Shown here: piece by piece, positions 53,430-63,042 of the stretch | Position numbering within the stretch: position 1 is the first letter of the stretch | How the letters are laid out: the number at the start of each line of letters is the position of its first letter | Source of the DNA: Alphaproteobacteria bacterium | Lineage (GTDB): Bacteria > Pseudomonadota > Alphaproteobacteria > Sphingomonadales > Kordiimonadaceae | DNA: 64,000 nt | Direction: 5' to 3' | NCBI GenBank assembly: GCA_006226495.1 | Contig: SBGU01000007.1 | Coordinates: 62,001 to 126,000 of the forward strand | Notes under the pieces: generated by a model | What the model was told of the DNA's origin: nothing | Databases searched by the model: none | Seen by the model: only the letters and a program-made list of their open reading frames with translations | Translations under genes and position numbers: made by a program

Positions 53430-53747
53430 ATGGCAACCATCAATGTTACCGACGAGGATTTCGAAGCCAAGGTTCTGAAGTCCGACAAACCCGTTCTCCT
53501 GGACTTCTGGGCCCAGTGGTGCGGCCCCTGTAAGATGATCGGCCCGGTTCTCGAGCAAATCTCCGGCGAGCGTGACGATATCATCATCGCCAAGATGGAT
53601 ATCGACGAAAACCCGGAAACGCCCACGAGCTTCGGCGTGCGTTCGATCCCGACCATGCTGATCTTCAAGGACGGCGAAGCCGTTGCCACCACCATGGGCG
53701 CCAAGCCGCGCGCGGCCCTCGAAGCCTGGATCAACCAGTCGATCTGA
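53430..53747 (+). CDS. trxA: Thioredoxin
   Basis: 105 residues with the active site WCGPCK (~29-34) and the cis-Pro in SIPTML (~72-77). It is the general cytoplasmic disulfide reductant. The ATG at 53430 gives the usual length; upstream open frame is Arg-rich leader sequence. A strong terminator follows. Confidence 0.96.
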   Translation: MATINVTDEDFEAKVLKSDKPVLLDFWAQWCGPCKMIGPVLEQISGERDDIIIAKMDIDENPETPTSFGVRSIPTMLIFKDGEAVATTMGAKPRAALEAWINQSI

Positions 53748-53774
53748 TCGGCTGCAGGGTTTCAACAAATACGG

Positions 53775-53805
53775 AAAAGGCGCCTAACCGGGCGCCTTTT
53801 TTGTT
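53775..53805 (+). terminator. Terminator after trxA
   Basis: A perfect 10-bp stem (AAAAGGCGCC and GGCGCCTTTT) with a 6-nt loop, followed by TTGTTT. Confidence 0.93.
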
Positions 53806-53887
53806 TGGCACGATTCGGGTGCCTGCCGCGCGATTGCCGGTCGGGGCCATCCTGTGCCATGCTTCCTGCACAAGGCGGGAGGATGTG

Positions 53888-54337
53888 ATGCAAACCCTTT
53901 ATGAAGCTGTTGGTGGCATGGACGGGCTCAGGCGGCTCGCGGCCGTCTGGCACAGGCGTGTTATGGCGGATGAAGTGGTTGAGCATGCGTTCAGCCATGG
54001 TTTCCATCCCGACCATACCGAACGGCTGGCGGCCTACTGGGCCGAGGCGCTGGGTGGCCCCAAGGCCTATACCGGGGTCTATGGCGACGAAACTGCGGTT
54101 GTCAGGATGCATAGCGGCAATGGCGTACACGCGGAAATGGACCGGCGTGCCATTGCCTGCTTCGACCAGGCGCTCGAGGACATCGGCCTCGCGAATGGCG
54201 ACAGGCTCAGGCAGGCGCTGTTCGACTATTTCGCCTGGGCGACGACAACGACCATGGCGCGGTACCACCGGTCCAAAGACGATGTGCCGGTGGGCCTCAG
54301 CATTCCACAATGGTCATGGGACGGCCTTCAGGTCTGA
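53888..54337 (+). CDS. Truncated haemoglobin (group II type)
   Basis: 149 residues. YEAVGGMDGLRRLAAVWHRRVMADEVVEHAF is the N-terminal helical segment of 2-on-2 globins; the His in VRMHSGNG is the likely haem-binding proximal residue and the AYWAEALGGP stretch precedes it. The Trp at position G8 seen in many group II globins appears as Phe (ACFDQAL). Binds O2 or NO; a protective role is inferred. The start at 53888 follows GGGAGGATGTG. Confidence 0.85.
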   Translation: MQTLYEAVGGMDGLRRLAAVWHRRVMADEVVEHAFSHGFHPDHTERLAAYWAEALGGPKAYTGVYGDETAVVRMHSGNGVHAEMDRRAIACFDQALEDIGLANGDRLRQALFDYFAWATTTTMARYHRSKDDVPVGLSIPQWSWDGLQV

Positions 54338-54349
54338 AGGCCGTGCGCC

Positions 54350-54691
54350 CTAATGCATCGGGGTTTCTTCGAACGGGATATAGGTGCGGTCGACATTGTC
54401 GAACACCAGGGTCACACGCGCGGGCGCATGCGGGTGGTTGACGATCTCGTGCGGGGTGTCCTTGGCGACAAGGTAGCTTTCGCCGGTGTGCAGGGTGACG
54501 GTGTCGCCGTCTTCGAAATGCAGTTCGATGCTGCCGGCGCTCACGATCACCATTTCATCGGCATTGTCGTGGCAGTGTTTGCCGCAGTGGGCACCCGAAT
54601 GGATGAACATGCTGGCTGCCGTAAAGGGGGCCGGGCTGGCCTTGTGCCAGATCATGTCGCCCCACGGGTAGGTTTCTGTTGTGTCGCTCAT
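54350..54691 (-). CDS. Cupin-domain protein
   Basis: 113 residues forming one cupin barrel. Metal ligands are in HSGAHCGKHCHDNADE (His, His, Glu) and the second motif HEIVNHPHAP. Its start overlaps the folC stop (TGATG), so it is the last gene of the trp/folC run. Substrate unknown; may be a dioxygenase or isomerase, or a metal-binding regulator. Confidence 0.85.
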   Translation of the reverse strand: MSDTTETYPWGDMIWHKASPAPFTAASMFIHSGAHCGKHCHDNADEMVIVSAGSIELHFEDGDTVTLHTGESYLVAKDTPHEIVNHPHAPARVTLVFDNVDRTYIPFEETPMH

Positions 54692-56010
54692 CAGGCCGGA
54701 AACTCCCCTATCTCCCGAAGCACATTACCAGCAAGATAGAGCGATCCGCCGATAAGTACAAACGGCGGGCGGTCGGCATGCGATTTTTCGGCCACCAGTT
54801 TGAGCGCAGACGGTACATCCCTGGCCAGCACACCGCTGATGCCGACATCGGTCGCGGCGGCGGCCAGGGCGGCGGGGTTCGCGGCCCCTTCCTCGCCTTC
54901 GATCGGCACGGCGATCACGCGCTCGACTAGGCCGACAAGCTGTTTCAGGTATCCCGGTGCATCCTTGGTGCCCATCATGCCGATGATCAGGGTGGCGGGG
55001 TTCGCGACCGTATCGACGCGCTTCAGATAGTCGCGGATCACCTCTGCGGCCCCGGGGTTGTGGCCACCGTCCAGCATCAGGGTCGCGCCTTCGGGCAGCA
55101 GGTCGTTATAGGTACCGTGTTTCAGTTCCTGCAGGCGTGCGGGCCAGCGCACCCAGCCAAGGCCGGCGCGGATGGCGGCTTCGGGGATGTTGACCGCGTC
55201 CTGCGCGTGCGCCAGCGCGATGGCCATGCCGGCATTCGAAATCTGGTGCGCACCCGGCAGCACCGGCATCGGCAATTCGATGGCCGAACGCCAGTCCTCA
55301 TACAGGAAAGCCTTGCCGCCCGGCATGGCCTTGGCCTGCCAGTCGCGCCCGAACAGTTTCGGTTTCACGCCGTGGGTGGCGGCAACGGCCTTGATGCAGG
55401 TCAGGCCTTCGGCAGACTGCGGGCCCACCACAAGGGGCGCACCGGTTTTGATGATGCCGGCCTTTTCGCCCGCAATGTCGGTGACCGTATTGCCCAGGAA
55501 CTGCTGATGATCGAGGCTGACGGGCGTGATGCCGGTCGCGACCGGGTGTGCCACTACATTGGTGGCATCCAGCCGGCCGCCCAGGCCAACCTCAAGGATG
55601 CACAGGTCCGCCGGCTCGCGCGAGAAGGCGAGGATGGCGGCTGCGGTCGTCACCTCGAAAAAGGTGATGGCGTCTGGGCCGTTCGCGCGTTCGCATTCTT
55701 TCAGAAGCGCGGTCAGATCGTCTTCATGGATCAACTGCCCGGCGACCCGGATGCGTTCGTTGAAGCGCACCAGATGTGGCGAGGTATAGACATGCACCCG
55801 GTGCCCGGCGGCTTCGGCAAACGCGCGCAGGGTGGCGACCGTGGAGCCCTTGCCGTTGGTGCCGGCGATATGCACCACGGGCGGCAGTTTCTTTTCCGGG
55901 TTGCCCAGCTTGTTCAGAAGCCGCTGCATGCGGCCAAGGGACAGGTCGATCTTCTTGGGATGCAGGCCCATAAGGCGGGCCAGAACGGCGTCGCTGGCGT
56001 TTGAACTCAT
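54691..56010 (-). CDS. folC: Folylpolyglutamate synthase/dihydrofolate synthase
   Basis: 439 residues. P-loop GTNGKGSTVATLR (~48-60), and the motif SPHLVRFNERI match FolC. It adds glutamate residues to folates. Placed after accD with a 73-bp gap; both are the tail of the trp operon as in many alphaproteobacteria. Its stop is shared with the cupin start. Confidence 0.94.
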   Translation of the reverse strand: MSSNASDAVLARLMGLHPKKIDLSLGRMQRLLNKLGNPEKKLPPVVHIAGTNGKGSTVATLRAFAEAAGHRVHVYTSPHLVRFNERIRVAGQLIHEDDLTALLKECERANGPDAITFFEVTTAAAILAFSREPADLCILEVGLGGRLDATNVVAHPVATGITPVSLDHQQFLGNTVTDIAGEKAGIIKTGAPLVVGPQSAEGLTCIKAVAATHGVKPKLFGRDWQAKAMPGGKAFLYEDWRSAIELPMPVLPGAHQISNAGMAIALAHAQDAVNIPEAAIRAGLGWVRWPARLQELKHGTYNDLLPEGATLMLDGGHNPGAAEVIRDYLKRVDTVANPATLIIGMMGTKDAPGYLKQLVGLVERVIAVPIEGEEGAANPAALAAAATDVGISGVLARDVPSALKLVAEKSHADRPPFVLIGGSLYLAGNVLREIGEFPA

Positions 56011-56083
56011 GATGCTGCCTTGTAACCCTGGCCCTTATGGTAAGGGGGCCAGAAGGCCCCCGTGAACTGATTGTTCGTGCGGT

Positions 56084-56956
56084 CTATTCCGCGGCGCGGC
56101 GGCTTTTGCGCCCGCCCATCAGAAGGCCGAGCATGGTGCCCAGCTTTTCGCGCATTTCATGCCGGTGGATCACCATATCGACCATGCCATGTTCCTGCAG
56201 ATATTCGGCGGTCTGGAACCGCTCCGGCAGCTTTTCACGGATGGTCTGTTCGATCACCCGCTGGCCGGCGAAGCCGATCATCGCACCCGGTTCGGACACA
56301 TGCACGTCACCCAGCATGGCGTAGGATGCGGACACGCCACCGGTGGTCGGGTCGCTGAGGAGCACGATATACGGCAGGCCGGCGTCCCTGAGCATCTGCA
56401 CGGCAACGGTGGTGCGCGGCATCTGCATCAGCGACAGGATGCCTTCCTGCATGCGGGCGCCGCCGGATGCGGTGATCATCACAAACGGGGTTTCCAGCTT
56501 CAGCGCCTGCTTGATGCCGGTGATGATGCCTTCACCCACGGCCATGCCCATCGAGCCACCCATGAAGAAGAAATTCTGGATCGCGACCACGGTTTCCGTG
56601 CCGCCGATCTTGCCGACAGCCACATGGATGGCGTCTTCGTCGCCCGATGCGGCGCGGGCGGCCTTCAGGCGGTCGGTATATTTTTTGGTGTCCTTGAACT
56701 TCAGCGGGTCCTGCTTCACCGACGGCAGCTCGAGCATTTCATAGACTGCATTGTCGAAAATGCTGTCGAAACGGGCGGCCGGCGGCATGCGGTCATGATG
56801 GTCGCAGTGGGCGCAGACATACTGGTTGGCGACGAATTCCTTCTGGAAGATCATCTGGCCGCAGTTCTTGCACTTGTGCCACAGGTTGTCCGGGGTTTCC
56901 CGGGCGTTCAGGACCTTTTGCAGCTTCGGTTTGACATAGTTGGTGAGCCAGCTCAT
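56084..56956 (-). CDS. accD: Acetyl-CoA carboxylase carboxyltransferase beta subunit
   Basis: 290 residues from the ATG at 56956. An N-terminal Cys4 zinc ribbon (CKNCGQMIF...VCAHCDHH, ~29-52) is followed by a crotonase-like core with [16 protein letters not shown] and [15 protein letters not shown]. It pairs with AccA to transfer carboxyl from biotin to acetyl-CoA in fatty acid synthesis. The start overlaps the trpA stop (TGATG). Confidence 0.96.
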   Translation of the reverse strand: MSWLTNYVKPKLQKVLNARETPDNLWHKCKNCGQMIFQKEFVANQYVCAHCDHHDRMPPAARFDSIFDNAVYEMLELPSVKQDPLKFKDTKKYTDRLKAARAASGDEDAIHVAVGKIGGTETVVAIQNFFFMGGSMGMAVGEGIITGIKQALKLETPFVMITASGGARMQEGILSLMQMPRTTVAVQMLRDAGLPYIVLLSDPTTGGVSASYAMLGDVHVSEPGAMIGFAGQRVIEQTIREKLPERFQTAEYLQEHGMVDMVIHRHEMREKLGTMLGLLMGGRKSRRAAE

Positions 56957-57795
56957 CAGCAGCACCCCTTTTCCTGTTGGGCGGACTTCACACCTTCCGC
57001 CAGCTTGCGGGTAAAGTCCAGTACCTGTTCGACCATGCCGTCTTTGGCATTGCCTTCTTCATCCAGGCCGTCCGCAATCATCTGCACGATGGCCGAGCCG
57101 ACAACGGCGGCATCGGCGACGGACGCTACGGAACCGGCCTGTTCGGGCGTGCGGATACCGAATCCGACAGCCACTGGCAAGGATGTTTTTGCCTTGATGC
57201 GTTTCACCGCCGCGGCGATGTCATCCGTGGTGGCCGACTTTCCGCCGGTTACACCCGCCACGGCAACATAATAGACGAAACCGCTGGCGCCCGAAAGCAC
57301 GGTGCCGAGACGGTGGTCGTCCGAAGTCGGGGTCGCCAGGCGGATCACGTCGATGCCGGCGGCGTTTGCGGGCAGGCGCAGTTCTTCATCTTCCTCGGGC
57401 GGCAGGTCGACAATGATCAGGCCGTCGACACCGGCTTTTGTTGCATCGGCAACAAAACGGTCGATGCCGTAGGCATAAACCGGGTTGAAATAGCCCATCA
57501 GCACGATGGGGGTTGTTGCATCGTCCACACGGAAACTGCGCACCATCTCAAGGGTGTTTTTCATGCTGCCGCCGGCCTTCAGCGCGCGCTGGGCGGCCTT
57601 GTCGATGGCCGGGCCGTCGGCGGACGGGTCGGTGAAGGGCATGCCCAGTTCGATGATGTCGGCACCCGCCCCGGGCAGGCCCTTCAGGATGGCAAGCGAG
57701 GCGTCATAGCCCGGGTCGCCGGCGGTGACGAAGGTCACGAAAGCGGAACGGCCCTCGGCCTTCAGCGCCTCAAATTTCGCGGAAAGACGGCTCAT
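56956..57795 (-). CDS. trpA: Tryptophan synthase alpha subunit
   Basis: 279 residues, TIM barrel. Catalytic Glu in [17 protein letters not shown] (~48) and Asp in [11 protein letters not shown] (~128) are present. It releases indole from indole-glycerol phosphate for TrpB. Four bp separate it from trpB, and its stop overlaps accD. Confidence 0.96.
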   Translation of the reverse strand: MSRLSAKFEALKAEGRSAFVTFVTAGDPGYDASLAILKGLPGAGADIIELGMPFTDPSADGPAIDKAAQRALKAGGSMKNTLEMVRSFRVDDATTPIVLMGYFNPVYAYGIDRFVADATKAGVDGLIIVDLPPEEDEELRLPANAAGIDVIRLATPTSDDHRLGTVLSGASGFVYYVAVAGVTGGKSATTDDIAAAVKRIKAKTSLPVAVGFGIRTPEQAGSVASVADAAVVGSAIVQMIADGLDEEGNAKDGMVEQVLDFTRKLAEGVKSAQQEKGCC

Positions 57796-57799
57796 AACC

Positions 57800-59008
57800 T
57801 CAAATCTCCTGACCGAGTGCCTGGGCGACGGTGAAAATGTCCTTGTCGCCGCGGCCGGACAGGTTCAGCACAATGATATGGTCCTTGGGAAGATCGGGCG
57901 CCATACGGATGATATGGGCAAGCCCGTGGCTGGATTCCAGTGCAGGGATGATGCCTTCGGTCTTGCAGCAGAGCTGGAAGGCCGACAGCGCCTCGTCATC
58001 GGTGGCGGAAACATAATTCACGCGGCCCTGTTCATGCAGCCACACATGTTCTGGCCCGATGCCGGGATAATCCAGGCCCGCCGAAATCGAATGCGCTTCG
58101 ATGATCTGGCCGTCCTCGTCCTGCAAAAGGTAGGTGCGGTTGCCATGCAGCACGCCCGCGCGGCCACCGGTGATCGATGCCGCGTGTTTGTCGGTGTCGA
58201 CCCCATGGCCTGCGGCTTCGACCGCATACATGGCGACATCGGCATCATCCAGGAACGGATGGAACAGGCCGATGGCGTTCGAGCCACCACCCACACAAGC
58301 CACAAGGCTGTCGGGCAGGCGGCCTTCGGCGGCCATGATCTGTTCCCTGGTTTCGCGGCCGATGATCGACTGGAAATCGCGCACCATCATCGGATAGGGG
58401 TGCGGGCCCGCCACCGTGCCGATGATGTAGAAAGTGTCATGCACGTTGGTGACCCAGTCGCGGAGCGCATCGTTCATCGCGTCTTTGAGCGTCGCTGACC
58501 CGGAGGTCACCGGGCGGACTTCGGCGCCCAGCAGTTTCATGCGGAACACGTTGGGCTTCTGACGTTCGATATCCACGGCACCCATGAACACCGTGCATTC
58601 AAGGCCGAAGCGCGCCGCCACGGTGGCGGTGGCCACACCGTGCTGGCCGGCGCCGGTTTCGGCGATCACGCGGGTTTTGCCCATGCGTTTGGCCAGCAGC
58701 ACCTGCCCGATGGCATGGTTGATCTTGTGCGCGCCGGTGTGGTTCAGTTCCTCGCGCTTGAAATAGATTTTGGCGCCGCCCAGATGTTCGGTCAGGCGTT
58801 CGGCATAATAGAGGGGGCTTGGCCGGCCGATATAGACCCGGTTCAGGTAATCCAGTTCCTTGAGGAATTCCGGGTCCTTGATGGCCTTGCGATATTCCTG
58901 TTCGACCTCATGCACCAGGGGCATCAGGGTTTCGGACACATACCGTCCACCATATTTTCCGAAATGGCCCTTTTCATCGGGGCCGGTACGATAACTGTTC
59001 AGCGACAT
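57800..59008 (-). CDS. trpB: Tryptophan synthase beta subunit
   Basis: 402 residues from ATG 59008, the usual start ([11 protein letters not shown]); in-frame ATG 59014 and GTG 59020 are also possible. The PLP lysine is in [15 protein letters not shown] (~79-93), and [10 protein letters not shown] binds PLP phosphate. It joins indole and serine to give tryptophan. It follows trpF by 44 bp; no strong ribosome site is visible. Confidence 0.96.
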   Translation of the reverse strand: MSLNSYRTGPDEKGHFGKYGGRYVSETLMPLVHEVEQEYRKAIKDPEFLKELDYLNRVYIGRPSPLYYAERLTEHLGGAKIYFKREELNHTGAHKINHAIGQVLLAKRMGKTRVIAETGAGQHGVATATVAARFGLECTVFMGAVDIERQKPNVFRMKLLGAEVRPVTSGSATLKDAMNDALRDWVTNVHDTFYIIGTVAGPHPYPMMVRDFQSIIGRETREQIMAAEGRLPDSLVACVGGGSNAIGLFHPFLDDADVAMYAVEAAGHGVDTDKHAASITGGRAGVLHGNRTYLLQDEDGQIIEAHSISAGLDYPGIGPEHVWLHEQGRVNYVSATDDEALSAFQLCCKTEGIIPALESSHGLAHIIRMAPDLPKDHIIVLNLSGRGDKDIFTVAQALGQEI

Positions 59009-59052
59009 GACCATACTCACGAAAAAATACCGGGTTTCTGCTGTTCGGGTTC

Positions 59053-59700
59053 CTAGGTAACGGCTTTTGCCGCCTGAAGGAAGGCCTCAATTTTATCACC
59101 GGACTTCTGGCCCGGCGCATCTTCGACGCCGGACGACACATCCACCGCGCGTGCGCCACTTTGCCGGGCCGCTTCGGCGACATTGCCGGCATTCAGTCCA
59201 CCGGCCAGCAGCCAGGGGAAATCCAGTTCGCGGGCGCGCATCAGGCCCCAGGGGAAACTGACGGCATTGCCGCCCGGCAGGGCACCCGGCCCCTTGGGCG
59301 GCTTGGCGTCATACAGCATGGCATCGGCATGCGGCAGGTATGCGAACGAGGCATCGATATCCTCGACCGACGACACACCGACCGCCTTGATGACCGAAAC
59401 CCCGAGCCGGCGTTTAATGAGCGCCACCTCGTGCGGATATTCGTCGCCGTGCAATTGCACCCAGTCGAGGTCAAGGGCGTCGACCGCGTCCTCGATATAA
59501 TCGGGGTCGGCGTTCACGAACACACCCACCCGTTCGGTGCTGCGCGGCAAATGCCGGCGCATGGCGCGGGCGACATCGATCGGCAGGTGCCGGGGTGAGG
59601 GCTCGTAGAAGACAAAACCCAGCCAGCGCGCGCCATAATGGGCGGCGAGATTGGCATGGGCGGCATCGCTGATGCCGCAGACCTTGACCCGGATTGCCAT
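59053..59700 (-). CDS. trpF: Phosphoribosylanthranilate isomerase
   Basis: 215 residues from ATG 59700. VKVCGISD (Cys base) near the start, [21 protein letters not shown] and [12 protein letters not shown] (phosphate binding) are TrpF signatures. First trp gene of the run trpF-trpB-trpA. It lies 7 bp downstream of the TolB/TM2 fusion gene and may share its mRNA. Confidence 0.94.
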   Translation of the reverse strand: MAIRVKVCGISDAAHANLAAHYGARWLGFVFYEPSPRHLPIDVARAMRRHLPRSTERVGVFVNADPDYIEDAVDALDLDWVQLHGDEYPHEVALIKRRLGVSVIKAVGVSSVEDIDASFAYLPHADAMLYDAKPPKGPGALPGGNAVSFPWGLMRARELDFPWLLAGGLNAGNVAEAARQSGARAVDVSSGVEDAPGQKSGDKIEAFLQAAKAVT

Positions 59701-59707
59701 GATGGGA

Positions 59708-60619
59708 TCAGGCCGTCTGCGGCGCGTCGTCCGGCAGCCAGACGCGGATGGGGCGGTTCCTGCCATCGGTCAGCGCGCCCAGCGGGATCAGGATCATGTC
59801 CATCAGCCAGCCGATGCCAAAAAGGCCGAGGGTCAAGAGGTAAATGATGCCGGTGAACCAGCGCCCGATATAAAAGCGGTGCACGCCAAAAACGCCCACC
59901 ATGAAACACAGGATCAGCGCCACAAGCCGGCTTTTGGGCGACCAGGACAGGCGGCGCGCGGCCAGGGCTTCAGCCTGGGTGCGGTAGGCGGCGGGCGCGT
60001 CTGCCGTGGCGGCCTTCAAGGGGCCCTTGTGCTGGGATGCGATGCCTTCGGCGATCTTGCCCGCCAGCGATTCCTGCATCGCCATCAGGTCGTCGCCCGC
60101 CACATTGAAACGGTCCGACCACAGGATGGCGGCGCTATGGTCCATCATCTGGGCCGCGACGCGGAATTTCTGGTCCTGCATGCGCACGCTGCCCTCGATC
60201 ACATAGGCGACCCCGAGGTCGCGGGCGATGCGGTGGGCATCGGCCCCGTCGTCGAGCAGGCGTTGCAGTGCGGTGCGGCCCGGCGTGGCGAAGCCGGCTT
60301 TCTGCAGGTCGGCGATCAGGTCTTCTATCAGGCCGTCGGTAAAATGCTCGGGCACGGCGCCCAGTTCCTTGAAGGGCAGCACGGCAACACCGGTACGGCC
60401 GCCATAATCGGGCGACGGCGGCGGAGCATCCACCATGGGGTAATCGCCGTTCGAGCCGCTGTAGGGCACGACCGAAAGGCCCGGTGTCTTGTCCCCGCGC
60501 GAACGCTGCCACAGGGCGCGGCCATTGGTGACCAGAAAGGTCGCCAGCGCGAATAGGGTGCCAAGGCCGCCCAGAAGGTCGGCGTTTTCAGTAAGCCATG
60601 CAATGGCGCTATCGAACAT
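59708..60619 (-). CDS. TolB-like/FlgO-like domain fused to TM2 domain membrane protein
   Basis: 303 residues. One transmembrane helix at ~16-34; residues ~75-195 resemble the TolB-like domain found beside adenylate cyclases (VAVLPFKELGAVPEHFTDGLIEDL, VAYVIEGSVRMQDQKFRVAAQM, ILWSDRF). The C-terminal part (~225-285: CFMVGVFGVHRFYIGRWFTGIIYLLT) is a TM2 domain with two helices. I know of no standard name for this pairing. Its place next to trpF is normally held by other genes in relatives. Function unknown. Confidence 0.78.
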   Translation of the reverse strand: MFDSAIAWLTENADLLGGLGTLFALATFLVTNGRALWQRSRGDKTPGLSVVPYSGSNGDYPMVDAPPPSPDYGGRTGVAVLPFKELGAVPEHFTDGLIEDLIADLQKAGFATPGRTALQRLLDDGADAHRIARDLGVAYVIEGSVRMQDQKFRVAAQMMDHSAAILWSDRFNVAGDDLMAMQESLAGKIAEGIASQHKGPLKAATADAPAAYRTQAEALAARRLSWSPKSRLVALILCFMVGVFGVHRFYIGRWFTGIIYLLTLGLFGIGWLMDMILIPLGALTDGRNRPIRVWLPDDAPQTA

Positions 60620-60663
60620 GCCCCAATCGTCCCTTGATCACAAAGCCGGCCGGGGCTGGTGCC

Positions 60664-61503
60664 TCAGGCCGGGTCGTCGCTTTCCAGAAGGCCGGCGAAC
60701 GAAACTTCCGCGCGCGTGAGTGCCGCGCTTGCCGCCTTCATCAGGTCCTCGCCCAACAGCATGCCGCTGTTCCAGGTGGCAACATAGTCCAGTCCGTCCG
60801 CGACCGTATGGTCCCGTGCATGATTCAGTACCGCTTTTGTACCTGCAACCGCAAGGGGACTTTTGGACGCAATCTGGGCCGCAAGCGCCATGGCGGCGGC
60901 GATGGCAGCATCGCGGTCGGGGGCGATCTGGTTCACGAAACCATATTTGTCGGCTTCCTGGACCGTGAATTTACGGCCCGTCAGCGCCAGTTCCCTGAGA
61001 ATGCCGTTCGGCAGCAGATAGGGTGCGCGCTGCAACGTGCCCACATCCGCCACGATGGCGACATTGATTTCCTGGATCGCAAACCAGGTGTCGGCGGTGG
61101 CGACCCGGATATCGCAGGCTGACGTGAGGTCGATACCCGCGCCCAGGCAGGCACCATGGATCGCTGCAATCACCGGCGCGCGGCATTCTTCAAGCGCGGT
61201 GAAACAGTCCTGCAGCCACAGGATGTGGCGGCGGAGCTTTTCGCGCACGCGGGCCGGGTCGGTGCCGCCGGTGTCGCCCAGCACGCTGCCGCTTTCCTTG
61301 AGGTCAAGGCCGGCGGTGAAATGTTTGCCGTTGGCCGACAGCACGATCGCGCGCACGTCCGTGTCGCTGTCCAGATGCCGGAACACCGCGCCGATTTCAT
61401 GGAACATGGCATGGTTCATGGCATTCAGTTTGTCGGGCCGGTTCAGGCTGACATGGGCGATATGCCCCTCGATCGACAAGGTGAGGGTTTCATATTCTGG
61501 CAT
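60664..61503 (-). CDS. Enoyl-CoA hydratase/isomerase, dienoyl-CoA isomerase-like
   Basis: 279 residues, crotonase fold. CoA-binding/oxyanion motifs HFTAGLDLKES (~61) and GACLGAGIDL (~117) are clear. The segment QEINVAIVADVGTLQRAP (~144) closely matches delta3,5-delta2,4-dienoyl-CoA isomerases, with the catalytic Glu and Asp in place. It would act in oxidation of unsaturated fatty acids. It lies upstream of the TolB/TM2 gene by 44 bp. General hydratase activity cannot be excluded. Confidence 0.87.
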   Translation of the reverse strand: MPEYETLTLSIEGHIAHVSLNRPDKLNAMNHAMFHEIGAVFRHLDSDTDVRAIVLSANGKHFTAGLDLKESGSVLGDTGGTDPARVREKLRRHILWLQDCFTALEECRAPVIAAIHGACLGAGIDLTSACDIRVATADTWFAIQEINVAIVADVGTLQRAPYLLPNGILRELALTGRKFTVQEADKYGFVNQIAPDRDAAIAAAMALAAQIASKSPLAVAGTKAVLNHARDHTVADGLDYVATWNSGMLLGEDLMKAASAALTRAEVSFAGLLESDDPA

Positions 61504-61551
61504 GGTCGCAGTCCTTCCTGTTCCGGTTTTGGCGTCAGGAAAGAATATTGG

Positions 61552-62946
61552 TCATTGCGGCGTGCCGGCCAGTCGGGTGACCGAATTTTTCAGAAGCGCG
61601 TCATAACCGGCGGCGGACCTGATCTCGTCCGGTGCGGCGCCGCCGATCAGCCAGGCGTCAACCAGCGCCACGGCTTCGGGTTTGTCGAGCGTATCCATCA
61701 GGTAGCCCGCCACCGTGCCGGTGTCGGCGCTGAAACTGGCAAATTCCGTGCGCAGGTCACGCACCATCGCAAAAAAGGCGCGTTCGCCCACCAGGTCCTC
61801 CAGCACATGGAAGAAAAGGGTGGCTGCCTGCATGTCAAGGCCATCGGCCACCGGCCCGCCGGCAAGGGCTGCCCGGGCGCGGTCAAGGCTGGCCATACGG
61901 TCATCGGTGCCGCCGGCAAGCTTGGCGGCCAAGAGGGCGGCCAGCCCGTCGCGCCAACTGCCGCGGGCGTTGGGCGGGGCGGGCGGCAGCCACATGGCCG
62001 CCAGTTCGCGGTAGAGGGCGGCATCACCCGCTGTGGCCGAAAGCGGCATCAGCACCAGGCCCGGCCGTTCCGTGGGCACCACGCCCGGGGGCATGTCCGC
62101 CACCACAAGGGGGCGGCCCGTCGGTGCGTCGCCCAGCCACTGGCCCAGCATGGCCGATGCGGCATCCAGCCGGGTGGCCAGTTTCTGTGCGGCGGTTTCA
62201 TTGCCGGGCAGGGGCAGAATGGTCGCCGCCGCAGCACTGACTGACCCAAAGGGCGCGATGCTGAACACCGGGGGTGGCAGCGGCTTGTCGCCGCCCAGGT
62301 CGAACTCGACCCGGTCGCCCACAAGCTTGCGGCCCCGGGTGGGCAGGTTGCTCGCGATCACAAAACCATCCGGCAGTTCGACCGTCAGGCGCTGCGGGTT
62401 GGTGGAAACCATATAGACGGCTTCAAGGTCCGCGCGCCGGGGGGCGGCGGGGATGGGATAGGCATAATTCCAGTAGCCGACGATGGCCTGGTGCGTGCTG
62501 TCCGCGCCGGCCATGGGCCTGATGCTGCCATCATAATAGACCATCAGTTCCAGATCGCGGCCCGCGCCCAGGGGGTCCCGCAGGGTTACCGTGGCTTCGG
62601 TCACCAAGGGCCGGTCGGGGCCATAAAGTTCGGTCTGTTTCTGGCTGAATTTCAGCTCGCGGTTCTTCTGGTCGGTGATGCGGGTGATCTTCAGGCCGCT
62701 GTTCAGCACAAAAGGCAGGCGCGCACTTGTCTCGCCCGACAGGTTGCGAAGCCTGAGCCAGGACGCACCGACCAGTTTTGTGCCCGCCGCTTCGGGCTGC
62801 AGCTTGACCACCAGGTAACTGTTCAGGATGCGATAATCGGCGGCGCCGCCGGCATACGCCGGTGCAGTCGTGCAAAGGAACAGGGCCAGAAGGGCCAGAA
62901 CCGGAAAATATGCAAACCAGTGTCGGCTATACTCAGCTTTCACCAT
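61552..62946 (-). CDS. Exported M1-peptidase-like protein lacking the zinc motif
   Basis: 464 residues with a signal peptide (1-32). Residues ~38-230 look like the beta-sandwich N-terminal domain of M1 aminopeptidases; ~240-450 like their helical catalytic half. Where HELAHQW should be, the sequence reads YRELAAMW (residues 312-319), so both zinc His are replaced, and W-RDGLA (331-336) stands for the following WxxEGxA. It is therefore probably an inactive relative, maybe a binding protein. Located between the crotonase and B3/B4 genes; no clear operon. Confidence 0.65.
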   Translation of the reverse strand: MVKAEYSRHWFAYFPVLALLALFLCTTAPAYAGGAADYRILNSYLVVKLQPEAAGTKLVGASWLRLRNLSGETSARLPFVLNSGLKITRITDQKNRELKFSQKQTELYGPDRPLVTEATVTLRDPLGAGRDLELMVYYDGSIRPMAGADSTHQAIVGYWNYAYPIPAAPRRADLEAVYMVSTNPQRLTVELPDGFVIASNLPTRGRKLVGDRVEFDLGGDKPLPPPVFSIAPFGSVSAAAATILPLPGNETAAQKLATRLDAASAMLGQWLGDAPTGRPLVVADMPPGVVPTERPGLVLMPLSATAGDAALYRELAAMWLPPAPPNARGSWRDGLAALLAAKLAGGTDDRMASLDRARAALAGGPVADGLDMQAATLFFHVLEDLVGERAFFAMVRDLRTEFASFSADTGTVAGYLMDTLDKPEAVALVDAWLIGGAAPDEIRSAAGYDALLKNSVTRLAGTPQ

Positions 62947-63042
62947 AAAAGTCGTCCCCCCGAACGGCTGTAGAAATGATATATTATTACATAATCAGAA
63001 TTGCCCCATCGGGATCAAGGCAAAAATGACATCCGGGCCGGA

